Notes under the pieces: model-generated
Database searches by the model: none
What the model was told of the DNA's origin: nothing
Seen by the model: only the letters and a program-made list of their open reading frames with translations
Made by a program: the position numbers and the translations under genes
Assembly: GCA_964436635.1 (NCBI GenBank)
Contig: CAYTDM010000019.1
Span: 1 to 47,531 of the forward strand
Direction: 5' to 3'
Source: DASRQK01 sp964436635
Lineage (GTDB): Bacteria > Bacteroidota > Bacteroidia > Sphingobacteriales > Sphingobacteriaceae
DNA: 47,531 nt
Shown here: positions 1 through 7,900 of the stretch, one piece after another
Numbering within the stretch: the first letter of the stretch is position 1
Layout of the letters: each line of letters starts with the position of its first letter

Positions 1-553
1 CACCTACACCAGCAAATACAGATAAACCTGAATATGCTTTCGCAATGTTGTTGATTAATTCCTGAATCAATACTGTTTTACCTACACCGGCACCACCGAA
101 TAATCCAATTTTACCACCTTTTGCGTAAGGTTCAAGCAAGTCAATTACTTTGATCCCTGTGAAAAGAATCTCTGTTTCAGTAGAGAGATCTTCAAATTTA
201 GGCGGAGTATTGTGGATGCTTTTACCATTCGATTTATCTAATTCCTTGATTCCATCGATTGGATCACCAACAACGTTAAAAACGCGTCCTTTGATCGCAT
301 CACCAACAGGCATTTTGATAGGGCCGCCAGTTTCGCGAACTTCCATGCCGCGTACCAAACCTTCGGTAGCATCCATGGCAATTGTGCGCACACGTTCTTC
401 TCCTAAGTGTTGCTGTACTTCCAAAATTACACGTTGACCATTCTCTTTTTCAATGACCAACGCATCTAAAATCTTCGGTAGACTGGCATTCTCGGTAAAG
501 CTGACGTCAACTACCGGGCCAATGATCTGGGCTATTTTTCCAATATTGGACAT
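1..553 (-). CDS. atpD: F1Fo ATP synthase subunit beta, 5' part
   Basis: Partial gene: the first 184 codons are present and the rest runs off the left edge. The product is the catalytic beta subunit of the F1 part of ATP synthase at the cytoplasmic face of the inner membrane. The translation begins MSNIGKIAQIIGPVVDVSF, the usual N-terminal barrel of the family, and the Walker A loop GGAGVGKT lies at residues 153-160. The ATG at 551-553 is the only sensible start and agrees with the beta subunit N-terminus. A Bacteroidota-type promoter lies 60-90 nt upstream, so the gene probably starts its own transcript, with atpC likely to follow outside the window. The identification is firm. Confidence 0.98.
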   Translation of the reverse strand, partial: MSNIGKIAQIIGPVVDVSFTENASLPKILDALVIEKENGQRVILEVQQHLGEERVRTIAMDATEGLVRGMEVRETGGPIKMPVGDAIKGRVFNVVGDPIDGIKELDKSNGKSIHNTPPKFEDLSTETEILFTGIKVIDLLEPYAKGGKIGLFGGAGVGKTVLIQELINNIAKAYSGLSVFAGVG

Positions 554-612
554 ATTACAGGGATAAAATTTTAATACAAACCATCATAGTGTCAAGCACT
601 TATTTTGGCTTG

Positions 613-644
613 CAAAATTAGGCTTTTTCCTTTCTAAATCCAAA
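613..644 (-). promoter_or_regulatory. Predicted atpD promoter
   Basis: Read on the minus strand there is a TTTG (-33 element, 641-644), a 20 nt spacer and TAATTTTG (-7 element, 613-620), matching the Bacteroidota consensus TTTG-N19/21-TAnnTTTG. Transcription should start near 606, giving a leader of about 50 nt before the atpD ATG. This is pattern matching only. Confidence 0.7.
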
Positions 645-662
645 TATTATTTGAACTTAGCT

Positions 663-1280
663 TTAGGAGTTTCTCTTATTAATTTCGTCTTGTAATTGAC
701 GCATCAGTTTTTGCTCCTTTTCGAGTGACTTTTTACGGTGTTGATCGAAGGCATCTTGCAGATTATTTAATGCATCTTTCGATTCTTTTGTCGTGATGTT
801 ATTGTGGGTCAAACGAATAAAAGCAAACACTAAAAGGGCGATAAGCAAAATAATAATGCCTAAAATTACAATGTTAAAAGAAATGGGAGAGAACGAAATT
901 CCCAATAATTTGATGGATTTTTTTTCATTCACCGTTTCAATTAGCTTCTCGGACACCGATTGTAAACTGTCATTTGCAACTTTTAGTTGATCTTGCAATT
1001 CATCGCGCACCTTTTTTAATTCAAAAGTTTCACTTCGTAGTGCTTGAACGGAATCTAAAACATTTTGCTTGATCAAATCCAAGTTTCTTCTTCGAACTAA
1101 CTTAAAATCTTCTTGAGATTTTGATATCCAATTCAAATAAATAAATTGACTATCTAAAGAACCGGCAGTTAAGGATCCTCTTGAATTTAGGTTAGATGGG
1201 TTGGTCGATTGTGCTTCCGATCTAAGGTTGAAAACGAAGCCAAACACACAGATCGACACAAAAAAAGCAAGTTTGCCCAT
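663..1280 (-). CDS. Conserved Bacteroidota coiled-coil membrane protein, function unknown
   Basis: A 205-residue protein from the ATG at 1280; a TTG six bases earlier is also open but less likely. It has a signal peptide (residues 1-24, ending EAQ), a short conserved segment SLTAGSLDSQF (37-47), a long charged coiled coil (about 55-122), one membrane helix (about 134-156) and a second charged helix ending in HRKKSLEKEQKLMRQLQDEI. From memory of the family, proteins of this layout are widespread in Bacteroidota and are often carried in databases under the name tRNA (guanine-N1)-methyltransferase. Nothing in the sequence supports that: there is no SAM-binding or TrmD knot motif, and the protein is exported. 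It is probably an inner-membrane protein with a periplasmic coiled coil. The role is unknown. It sits alone, with atpD downstream on the same strand. Confidence 0.85.
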   Translation of the reverse strand: MGKLAFFVSICVFGFVFNLRSEAQSTNPSNLNSRGSLTAGSLDSQFIYLNWISKSQEDFKLVRRRNLDLIKQNVLDSVQALRSETFELKKVRDELQDQLKVANDSLQSVSEKLIETVNEKKSIKLLGISFSPISFNIVILGIIILLIALLVFAFIRLTHNNITTKESKDALNNLQDAFDQHRKKSLEKEQKLMRQLQDEINKRNS

Positions 1281-1504
1281 GATCAAAATTTTATTTTTGA
1301 CAGATAATACCTTGCTAATATAAACATTTTTAAAATTATTCCTATTTATACACCGTTTTAATCTTGGATGTTACAATCGCGTGGTTGGTCCAAATTTTCT
1401 TTGATAAGAAAAGGAATTTTTAATTTCAATGCCTAATTCGACAGTTGTGTCAATTCTTAGAATCTTCTATATAAACAGGATTCTTGATATGGTGCCTGTA
1501 AATT

Positions 1505-1584
1505 AGTCAGTATGGAAGTTGAACAGTCAGTATGGAAGTTGAACAGTCAGAATGGAAGTCGAATAGTTTAGATGGAAGTTGAAA
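1505..1584. repeat. Tandem 20 bp repeat, four copies
   Basis: Copies at 1505-1524, 1525-1544, 1545-1564 and 1565-1584. The first two are identical (agtcagtatggaagttgaac), the third differs by three bases and the fourth by more; the core ATGGAAGTtGAA is kept in all four. The 20 bp period equals about two turns of B-DNA, so the cores face the same side of the helix. The array ends about 12 bp before the likely -33 element of the downstream response-regulator gene, the position expected of activator or repressor sites. The function is inferred. Confidence 0.9.
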
Positions 1585-1596
1585 AAATCTGTTTTC

Positions 1597-1623
1597 TTGG
1601 TTTTAAATGATTTTTTATATTTG
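1597..1623 (+). promoter_or_regulatory. Predicted promoter of the response regulator
   Basis: The -7 element TATATTTG at 1616-1623 matches TAnnTTTG exactly. The -33 element is only a TTG at 1597-1599 with a short 16 nt spacer, so the promoter may be weak and depend on an activator bound at the adjacent repeat array. The leader would be about 12-15 nt. Confidence 0.55.
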
Positions 1624-1642
1624 ACTCAAATTATAACCCCAT

Positions 1643-2272
1643 ATGAAGCACCAAGTCCTCTTGCTGGATGACCATCCTATCTTAACGGATGGATTGAAGA
1701 TGATGCTTGAAAATGATCAAAGTTTTCAAGTTGTGGGTACTTTCAACAATGCCAATTTTGCACTTTCCTTTTTAAAGTCCGGCGTGCAGGTAGATTTAAT
1801 AGTGGTGGATCATTCCATGCCCGATATGACGGGGATTGAATTTATCAAACAGGTGAATGCATTTCCTTCGCCTCCGAAGATGATTATGCTAAGCATGCAC
1901 GATGAACCTGTGATTATAAAAGAAGCGATTTCAGCGGGTGTTCAAGGATATGTTTTGAAGAAAACCGTTTCGGATGAACTTTTACAGGCCATGCATACCG
2001 TGATGGAAGGCAAACCCTATTGGAGTGCTGAAGTAGGTTTACAACTTTTTCAGAAGGCCAAAGACAATGATTTTGTCGAATGTGCATTAACGGATCGCGA
2101 GGTGGAGGTGCTGCGGTTGATTGTAAAGGAACACACAAATAAAGAAATTGCTAAAAATTTATTTATAAGCGAACGAACGGTAGAAGTGCATAGAAAAAAC
2201 TTAATGCGTAAAGTAAGTGCCACAAATACCGTTGGGTTAATTAAGTATGCTTACGCAAAAGGTTTAGTGTAA
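1643..2272 (+). CDS. NarL/FixJ-family response regulator (receiver + LuxR HTH)
   Basis: A 209-residue two-component response regulator. The receiver domain (1-120) has the acidic pair D9-D10, the phosphoacceptor D56 within VVDHSMPDMTG, the conserved Ser84 and Lys107. The LuxR/GerE DNA-binding domain (about 145-209) shows the typical LTDREVEVLRLI start and the recognition helix SERTVEVHRKNLMRKV. All catalytic residues are present, so it should be phosphorylated by a partner histidine kinase, but no kinase gene lies nearby; it is an orphan regulator. The ATG at 1643 lies 19 bases after a clear -7 element, and a four-fold repeat array stands just upstream, which may be its own binding site. Its target genes cannot be told from the sequence. 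Confidence 0.95.
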   Translation: MKHQVLLLDDHPILTDGLKMMLENDQSFQVVGTFNNANFALSFLKSGVQVDLIVVDHSMPDMTGIEFIKQVNAFPSPPKMIMLSMHDEPVIIKEAISAGVQGYVLKKTVSDELLQAMHTVMEGKPYWSAEVGLQLFQKAKDNDFVECALTDREVEVLRLIVKEHTNKEIAKNLFISERTVEVHRKNLMRKVSATNTVGLIKYAYAKGLV

Positions 2273-2305
2273 TTAAAAAAAGGGGTACCAGTGAACTGAT
2301 ACCCC
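2273..2305 (-). terminator. Rho-independent terminator of the outer-membrane barrel gene
   Basis: Stem arms 2282-2290 and 2297-2305 (ggggtacca / tgatacccc, one mismatch) with a 6 nt loop. The A-tract at 2275-2281 becomes a U-tract on the minus strand, so it terminates the minus-strand gene ending at 2336. It may also help stop the response-regulator transcript from the other side, but there is no T-tract on that side. Confidence 0.75.
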
Positions 2306-2335
2306 AAATCAAGATAAAAAACCCCACTTACTTGA

Positions 2336-2851
2336 TTATAATTTAAACGCAACACCTGCATTTAAATTTCCAAGACCATATCCAACTTCAGCGAAAACAG
2401 CAAATTTTGATGACAAGTAATACCTTGCACCCGCGTGTCCCCCATAGACTACTCCGCCAGCTGAAGGACTAAATGCTCCACTGCCTCCTGAACTCCACTC
2501 TCCTTTTGCATAATTGTACCCTAAGATTACACCTAAATATGGATCAAGATTTTCCACGTTGAAATCAAAATGGTACGAAGCTCTTGCCGCTGCTAAACCA
2601 TAGGTCCACTTCCATTTAGCTACGCCAAAATCTTCACTCGTAGAAGCATACCCCAAATAGGCTCCTGCACTGATCTTGTCGCTAAATCCGTGTTCAAAAC
2701 TTAATCCGATGGGCATTCCAAATCCCCCGCCAAATCCAACTCCGATGTTTAATAAATTGTCTCCTTTTTCATACGATTGGGCATAGGAAAGAGAAAGCCC
2801 AAACACCATCATGGCTGCTGCTGAAACTACTTTTTTGAATAAACTTTTCAT
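2336..2851 (-). CDS. Small outer-membrane beta-barrel protein
   Basis: A 171-residue protein with a Sec signal peptide (about 1-25, ending SLSYAQ) followed by an almost continuous run of alternating polar/hydrophobic, glycine- and aromatic-rich segments typical of an eight-stranded outer-membrane barrel (OmpA/OmpW-like or PF13568-like). Examples are the strand patterns GFGMPIGLSFEHGF, ISAGAYLGYAS and YYLSSKFAVFAEVGYGLG. The role may be structural or small-molecule passage and cannot be narrowed. A lipoprotein gene lies upstream on the same strand with a 66-base gap containing a 10 bp triple repeat; the two may be cotranscribed. It ends at a good terminator. Confidence 0.8.
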   Translation of the reverse strand: MKSLFKKVVSAAAMMVFGLSLSYAQSYEKGDNLLNIGVGFGGGFGMPIGLSFEHGFSDKISAGAYLGYASTSEDFGVAKWKWTYGLAAARASYHFDFNVENLDPYLGVILGYNYAKGEWSSGGSGAFSPSAGGVVYGGHAGARYYLSSKFAVFAEVGYGLGNLNAGVAFKL

Positions 2852-2890
2852 AATTTAAAATTTAGTAAGTGTGTGATTTATTGATGTTAA

Positions 2891-2920
2891 AATGATTTTA
2901 AATGATTTTAAATGATTTTA
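2891..2920. repeat. Three tandem copies of a 10 bp unit
   Basis: aatgatttta is repeated exactly at 2891-2900, 2901-2910 and 2911-2920. The last copy overlaps the stop codon of the lipoprotein gene, and the array lies 40-70 bp upstream of the barrel gene start. It could be replication slippage or a one-turn-spaced binding array; no function can be assigned. Confidence 0.85.
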
Positions 2921-3691
2921 CTTAATTTCTATCCCCGTCATGGAATACGAAGATTGGCGCACGAAATACACCTTTTTACCACCGATTGTCTCATTTGTAA
3001 TGGTGTACGCGTTGGTCTGCACGATGGCATTGCTTGTATTTCCAAGCTCAGCTAATTCCGCAGCAGTAAATGAACAAGAAGTGCTATTCCCACTTAAGGT
3101 CTTCATCACTGATTTATTGTTAGCATGAATGGCATATAGCACATTTTGTGCACCACTTGACGCGCTGTTAGTAATAACAAATCCTTGAGATTTTGTAATC
3201 GTTTTACCGCTATTCACAGTCGGCTTGCCTGGCAAATTAGTTAGGGTTTTTTGAATGGTTGGATTGGTAACATCCCAGGTAATATTTCCATTTAGATTAA
3301 TACCAGTTAAGCTGGTAGGGTCCGTTACATTGCTGAAATTCGGCATCCATGTGTGCACCCCATTTGTAAATGTAAGTTCGGTGCTATTTAATAAGACTTT
3401 GTCTGCCTTCGCATTGTTTTTAAAAACAGCAATTCCAAGCCCAATATCTACCGTAATATCCATGCCTAATCCTGGCATTTGTACCGGAGATGGAACCGAT
3501 GACTTCACAGCCACTAAAATAGCGTCTGCATCCGAAGGTGTTGGATAACTCGGCATCGGCATCGCGCCGCTCATAGGGTTGTCAGGATCTGTTTTTTCTT
3601 TCTTTTTACAGGCAGGGGCAAAGGCGATTAGTGCCATAATCAATAAAGCAAAACTTGCTTTCGTGAGGGGTTGTTTCATGTTGGTTTTCAT
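2918..3691 (-). CDS. Hypothetical lipoprotein
   Basis: A 257-residue protein. The N-terminus has a charged start, a hydrophobic stretch and then APAC followed by KKKEKTD, so it is probably cleaved by LspA at Cys28 and lipidated; the -3 residue is Ala instead of Leu, so the lipobox is not ideal. A Met/Pro-rich linker (residues 39-55) leads to a Ser/Thr/Asn-rich region that looks beta-rich, without a domain I recognise. The lysines after the cysteine partly resemble the Bacteroidota surface-export signal (K followed by acidic residues), so surface exposure is possible. The promoter has a perfect -7 element. The neighbour is an outer-membrane barrel gene on the same strand. The function is unknown. 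Confidence 0.75.
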   Translation of the reverse strand: MKTNMKQPLTKASFALLIMALIAFAPACKKKEKTDPDNPMSGAMPMPSYPTPSDADAILVAVKSSVPSPVQMPGLGMDITVDIGLGIAVFKNNAKADKVLLNSTELTFTNGVHTWMPNFSNVTDPTSLTGINLNGNITWDVTNPTIQKTLTNLPGKPTVNSGKTITKSQGFVITNSASSGAQNVLYAIHANNKSVMKTLSGNSTSCSFTAAELAELGNTSNAIVQTNAYTITNETIGGKKVYFVRQSSYSMTGIEIK

Positions 3692-3716
3692 AACTTTTAA
3701 CTTTATTTTGTTAGAA

Positions 3717-3724
3717 CAAAGTTA
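3717..3724 (-). promoter_or_regulatory. Predicted -7 element for the lipoprotein gene
   Basis: TAACTTTG on the minus strand matches TAnnTTTG exactly, 25 bases before the ATG. A TTTG further upstream has a 25 nt spacer, longer than usual, so only the -7 part is convincing. Confidence 0.5.
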
Positions 3725-3796
3725 GCCGTGCGAAAGACCCTCATAAATACAAAGAATTCCGTATTTTTAATAAGGGAAAATACTTAGTAATGGAGT

Positions 3797-3836
3797 AAAA
3801 AAAAACATCGCAATGTTTTCTTCCATTGCGATGTTT
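3797..3836 (-). terminator. Terminator of the ileS-dksA-lspA operon
   Basis: A perfect 13 bp stem (arms 3803-3815 and 3824-3836) with an 8 nt loop. The A-tract at 3797-3805 gives a U-run on the minus strand directly after the hairpin. It sits 35 bases after the lspA stop codon. Confidence 0.9.
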
Positions 3837-3871
3837 ATATAAGGTATATGCAGATCGAATCGACCTGTTTT

Positions 3872-4513
3872 TTAAGCTGCTGCTTCTATTTTTTCCGCTT
3901 CCACTTCTTCTTCCTTAAAATAGCGCTTCTGAAATAATAAAATAATGATTACGCCTAAGGTGATCGCGGTATCTGCAATATTAAACACGGGCCTAAAGAA
4001 CATAAAGTCCTCACCACCCCAAATCGGGAACCAGGTAGGATAAGTGCCTTTTATCATCGGGAAATAGAGCATATCGACCACTTTTCCATGAAAAACACTG
4101 GAATAACCGCCTTGCTCAGGCATAAAAACAGCTTTTTCAAACCAAGTGCTCTCACTAAAAATCACACCATAGAAAGTAGAATCTATAATATTTCCTAATG
4201 CGCCTGCCAAAATTAAACCAACCGATAAAACAAATCCATGGTGGTATTTATTTTTGATCATGTAGTGTATCCCGTAACCAATCGCGATCACAGCGATAAT
4301 TCTAAACAGTGACAAGGCCAATTTCCCAAACTCCCCACCGAACTCCATGCCAAAAGCCATCCCATTGTTTTCAGTAAAATGAATAATAAACCAATCGCCA
4401 AAGATTTTATATTCTTGGCCTAAGGTCATATTCAATTTAATCCAAATTTTCGAAATTTGGTCTACCAATAAAACAGATATAATAAGCAATATCGTTTTAA
4501 CAGATATATTCAT
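3872..4513 (-). CDS. lspA: Lipoprotein signal peptidase (signal peptidase II)
   Basis: A 213-residue inner-membrane aspartyl protease that removes signal peptides from prolipoproteins after lipidation of the cysteine. Family motifs are all visible: VDQISKIW near the N-terminus (17-24), ENNGMAFG (48-55), ALGNIID with catalytic Asp111, VVDMLYF (145-151) and FNIADTAITLG with catalytic Asp181. Four membrane helices are expected. The protein is about 50 residues longer than the E. coli enzyme because of a periplasmic insertion between about 115 and 170, usual in Bacteroidota, and has an acidic/alanine C-tail. It is the last gene of an operon, 7 bases after the dksA-like gene, and is followed by a strong terminator. 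It is the enzyme that should process the lipoproteins in this window. Confidence 0.97.
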   Translation of the reverse strand: MNISVKTILLIISVLLVDQISKIWIKLNMTLGQEYKIFGDWFIIHFTENNGMAFGMEFGGEFGKLALSLFRIIAVIAIGYGIHYMIKNKYHHGFVLSVGLILAGALGNIIDSTFYGVIFSESTWFEKAVFMPEQGGYSSVFHGKVVDMLYFPMIKGTYPTWFPIWGGEDFMFFRPVFNIADTAITLGVIIILLFQKRYFKEEEVEAEKIEAAA

Positions 4514-4520
4514 ATATTGC

Positions 4521-4907
4521 TTAGTATTGTTTTAATTTAGCTTCCATGCTTAACGTCGTATGCGGCACTGCACGTAAACGTTCTTTTTGGATTAATTTAC
4601 CTGTTTCCCGGCAGATACCATACGTTTTATTTTCAATTCTCACCAATGCAGCTTCAAGGTTGTCGATAAATTTCTTTTGCCTTGCCGCTAATTGATTTGT
4701 TTGCTCTTTCTCCAAAGTTGCTGAACCATCCTCTAAAGTCTTATAGGTTCCTGCCGTATCATCTGTGCCGTTTGCGTTGCTACTATTTAAGGTTTTGGTT
4801 AACTCAGCTAACTCTTCTCTTGCAACTCTTAATTTTTCCAAGATAATCTCTTTGAACTCTTTTAGTTCGCTATCGCTGTATCTTGTTTTTTCTGTGTTCG
4901 TAGACAT
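4521..4907 (-). CDS. DksA/TraR-like protein lacking the zinc cysteines
   Basis: A 128-residue protein with a long N-terminal coiled coil (about 12-95) and a C-terminal segment KTYGICRETGKLIQKERLRA that aligns with the zinc-finger region of DksA/TraR. DksA binds the secondary channel of RNA polymerase and, with ppGpp, changes promoter activity. Here only one cysteine (Cys99) of the usual four remains, so a C4 zinc site cannot form; this is common in the Bacteroidota branch of the family. The gap to ileS is 4 bases and to lspA 7 bases, so it is the middle gene of an operon. The family placement is good; the exact function on RNA polymerase is inferred. Confidence 0.88.
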   Translation of the reverse strand: MSTNTEKTRYSDSELKEFKEIILEKLRVAREELAELTKTLNSSNANGTDDTAGTYKTLEDGSATLEKEQTNQLAARQKKFIDNLEAALVRIENKTYGICRETGKLIQKERLRAVPHTTLSMEAKLKQY

Positions 4908-4911
4908 ATTC

Positions 4912-7900
4912 CTATAATTTTTCGATTAATACCTTAAGTTTGTGATCTTCAATTTCAATTTCATCACCTCCCTTAAATTCGCCATCAAACTGCAAAGACT
5001 CTGCCAAAGTTTCTGTTTTAATATAATTCAGATTTTCTTTGCAAGCCTCCGTGATGAATGGCACATCGCTCACTATAACTTGAATCTTATCGGTCACTTC
5101 AAAGCCTTTATCTTTTCTCAAGTTTTGTATCCGATTCACCAATTCTCTTGAAACACCCTCTGCTTTAAGGGCAGTAGTTACTTGTATATCTAATGCAACT
5201 GTTAATTTTCCTAAACTCGCCACTTGCCAACCTTCCACATCTTCTGCTAAAATTTCCACATCTTCCAAGCCCACACGATGCCCCAGTTCATTTAAAGTAA
5301 TCCAACCTTCTCGCTCTAAGGTAGCGATTTCAGTCTGATCTAATTCTAAAATCGCTTGACCCACCGCTTTCATATCCTTGCCGACTTTTGGACCTAAAAC
5401 TTTAAAGTTCGGTCTTACTTTCTTTTTAATAATGCCAGCAGTGTCGGTAATCAACACTAATTCCTTTACATTCGTTTCAGATAAGATTAGGTTTTTCACC
5501 TGTTCGATTTGCTCCGCAAAGGCCCAATCCAATACAGGGACTAAGATTTTTTGCAGGGGTTGACGAACGTTTAAACTGGTTTTCTTCCGCAAAGATAATA
5601 CTAAAGATGATATATCTTGTGCTAAGCCCATTCTATATTCTAAATTCTTGTCCACCAAGGCTTCATTATAGACAGGGAAGTCCACCAAGTGCACTGATTC
5701 AGCACCCGATTTTTGCGATACCGCATCCAAATCTAAAAATAAACGATCGCTGTAAAAAGGTGCGATCGGTGACATCAAACGCGCTACAGTATCCAAACAA
5801 GTATATAAGGTTTGATACGCAGAAATTTTATCCTCCGAATAATCGCCTTTCCAAAAACGTCTTCTACATAAGCGCACGTACCAATTGCTTAAATGTTCAT
5901 CCACAAAGGATTGGATTGCGCGAGCAGCACGAGTCGGTTCAAAATCAGCATAGAATTCATCCACTTCCTTCGTTAAAGTATTCAAAAGCGATAAAATCCA
6001 TCGATCGATTTCTGGACGCGATGCAATCGGCAACTCCTCCTCCTTGTAGCTGAAGCCATCGATATTGGCATATAAAGCAAAGAAAGAATATGTATTATAT
6101 AAGGTGCCAAAGAATTTTCTACGCACCTCGTCTAAACCTTCCAGGTTAAATTTCAAGTTATCCCAAGGGGATGCATTGCTGATCATGTACCATCGGCTGG
6201 CATCTGCCCCATATTTTTCAATGGTGGCAAACGGATCCACCGCGTTTCCAAGACGTTTTGACATCTTGTTACCATTTTTATCCAGCACCAATCCGTTAGA
6301 GACTACGTTTTTGAAGGCCACAGAATCCTGAAGCATCACAGAAATCGCATGCAAAGTAAAGAACCATCCGCGAGTTTGGTCCACCCCTTCAGCGATAAAA
6401 TCAGCAGGATAGGCGCCGTCAAAGCCCTTTTTAAATGGTCTTGCAGCTCCATTTTTCACTTTCTCTGCATCCAACCCCCATTGTGCAAACGGCATCGCAC
6501 CACTATCAAACCACACATCGATAAGATCCGTTTCACGCTTCATTTTTTGGCCTTTAGGCGAAATTAAAATCACATCATCCACAAATGGACGGTGTAAATC
6601 CAAGTTCTCCGTGCCAAATTTATTTAAATACGCTTCGCAATTTGCTTGCTCCGACGCGGATAATTTGCCCGAAGCAATGCTTTCCTCCAATGCAGCCTTT
6701 AACTCCAACATAGAACCAATGCACCGCTCTTCCGATTCATCCTCTGTTCTCCAAATAGGCAATGGCGTTCCCCAATACCTGGATCTTGAAAGGTTCCAGT
6801 CGACTAAATTTTCTAACCAGTTACCAAAGCGCCCTGTGCCGGTCGCTTCTGGCTTCCAATTGATCGTTTTATTTAAGGCGATTAATCGATCCTTAACAGC
6901 CGTGGTGCGGATAAACCAACTATCCAACGGATAATATAAAACAGGCTTATCAGTTCTCCAGCAATGTGGGTAACTGTGCTCGTATTTCCGAACATCAAAG
7001 GCCTTATTTTCTTCTTTCAGTTTGATAGCGATTAACACATCCGTAGGACGGAAGGCAGGATCCTTACGCTCCTCATCCGAATAATATTCTTCTTTTACAT
7101 AATGGCCAGCCAAATCGCCCATTTCAGCCACGTATTTCCCTTGACGATCTACGATGGGCACATCTTTTCCGTTTTCGTCTTTTACAAAAACGCCCGGCAC
7201 CCCTTGCTCGCGGCAAACTCTAAAGTCGTCTGCACCAAAAGTTGCGGCAGCGTGCACGATACCCGTACCGTCCTCTGTCGTTACGAAATCTCCAGGAATC
7301 ACCCGAAATGCCTTCTCTTCCAGTTCAGCGTTGGTCACATACGGTAATAATTGATCGTATTTCAACCCGATTAAATCCGCGCCTTTAAAACGATCTACGA
7401 TTTCAGGCGTCTCCTTAAAGTGCTTAGCCACCAAATTACTAGCCAACACCACGCTCACAGGTTTTTGCGTATACGCATTGTTGGTTTTAACTTTCACATA
7501 CTCGATGTCTTTCCCCACCACTAACGCGCAGTTTGCAGGCAAGGTCCAAGGCGTGGTCGTCCAAGCTAAAATCGCGGTGTCTTCCTCATCGTTTTCGAAT
7601 AAGCGATCCATCATTGGATGCGATTGTTCCTTGCGAATGCGGAATTGGGCCACGATGCTCGTGTCTTTCACATCCCGGTACGTGCCCGGCTGATTCAGTT
7701 CGTGCGAACTTAAACCGGTGCCTGCAGCAGGTGAGAAAGGCTGAATGGTATAGCCTTTATATAATAAATCCTTATTGTAAAGTTCTTTCAGAATCCACCA
7801 AAGCGTTTCAATGTATTCATTTTCATAGGTGACGTACGGATGATCTAAGTCCACCCAATACCCCATTTTTTCCGTAAGGTCATTCCACACATCGGTATAC

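Larger units (their letters stand above)
1281..1642. other. Intergenic region with repeat array and promoter
   Basis: This is a 362-base AT-rich gap between two divergently transcribed genes. The left 220 bases hold nothing I can name. The right part holds the 4 x 20 bp array and the response-regulator promoter listed separately. I see no RNA gene and no small ORF with a convincing start. Confidence 0.7.

Noticed and set aside
1505..1584. CRISPR array
   Set aside because: The 20 bp units are directly adjacent with no unique spacers and there are no cas genes.
3255..3548. Open frame on the plus strand within the lipoprotein gene
   Set aside because: It is antisense, without a start context and without recognisable domain.
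5607..6053. Open frame on the plus strand within ileS
   Set aside because: It is antisense to a well-supported synthetase gene, has no family-like sequence and no promoter; it arises from codon bias.
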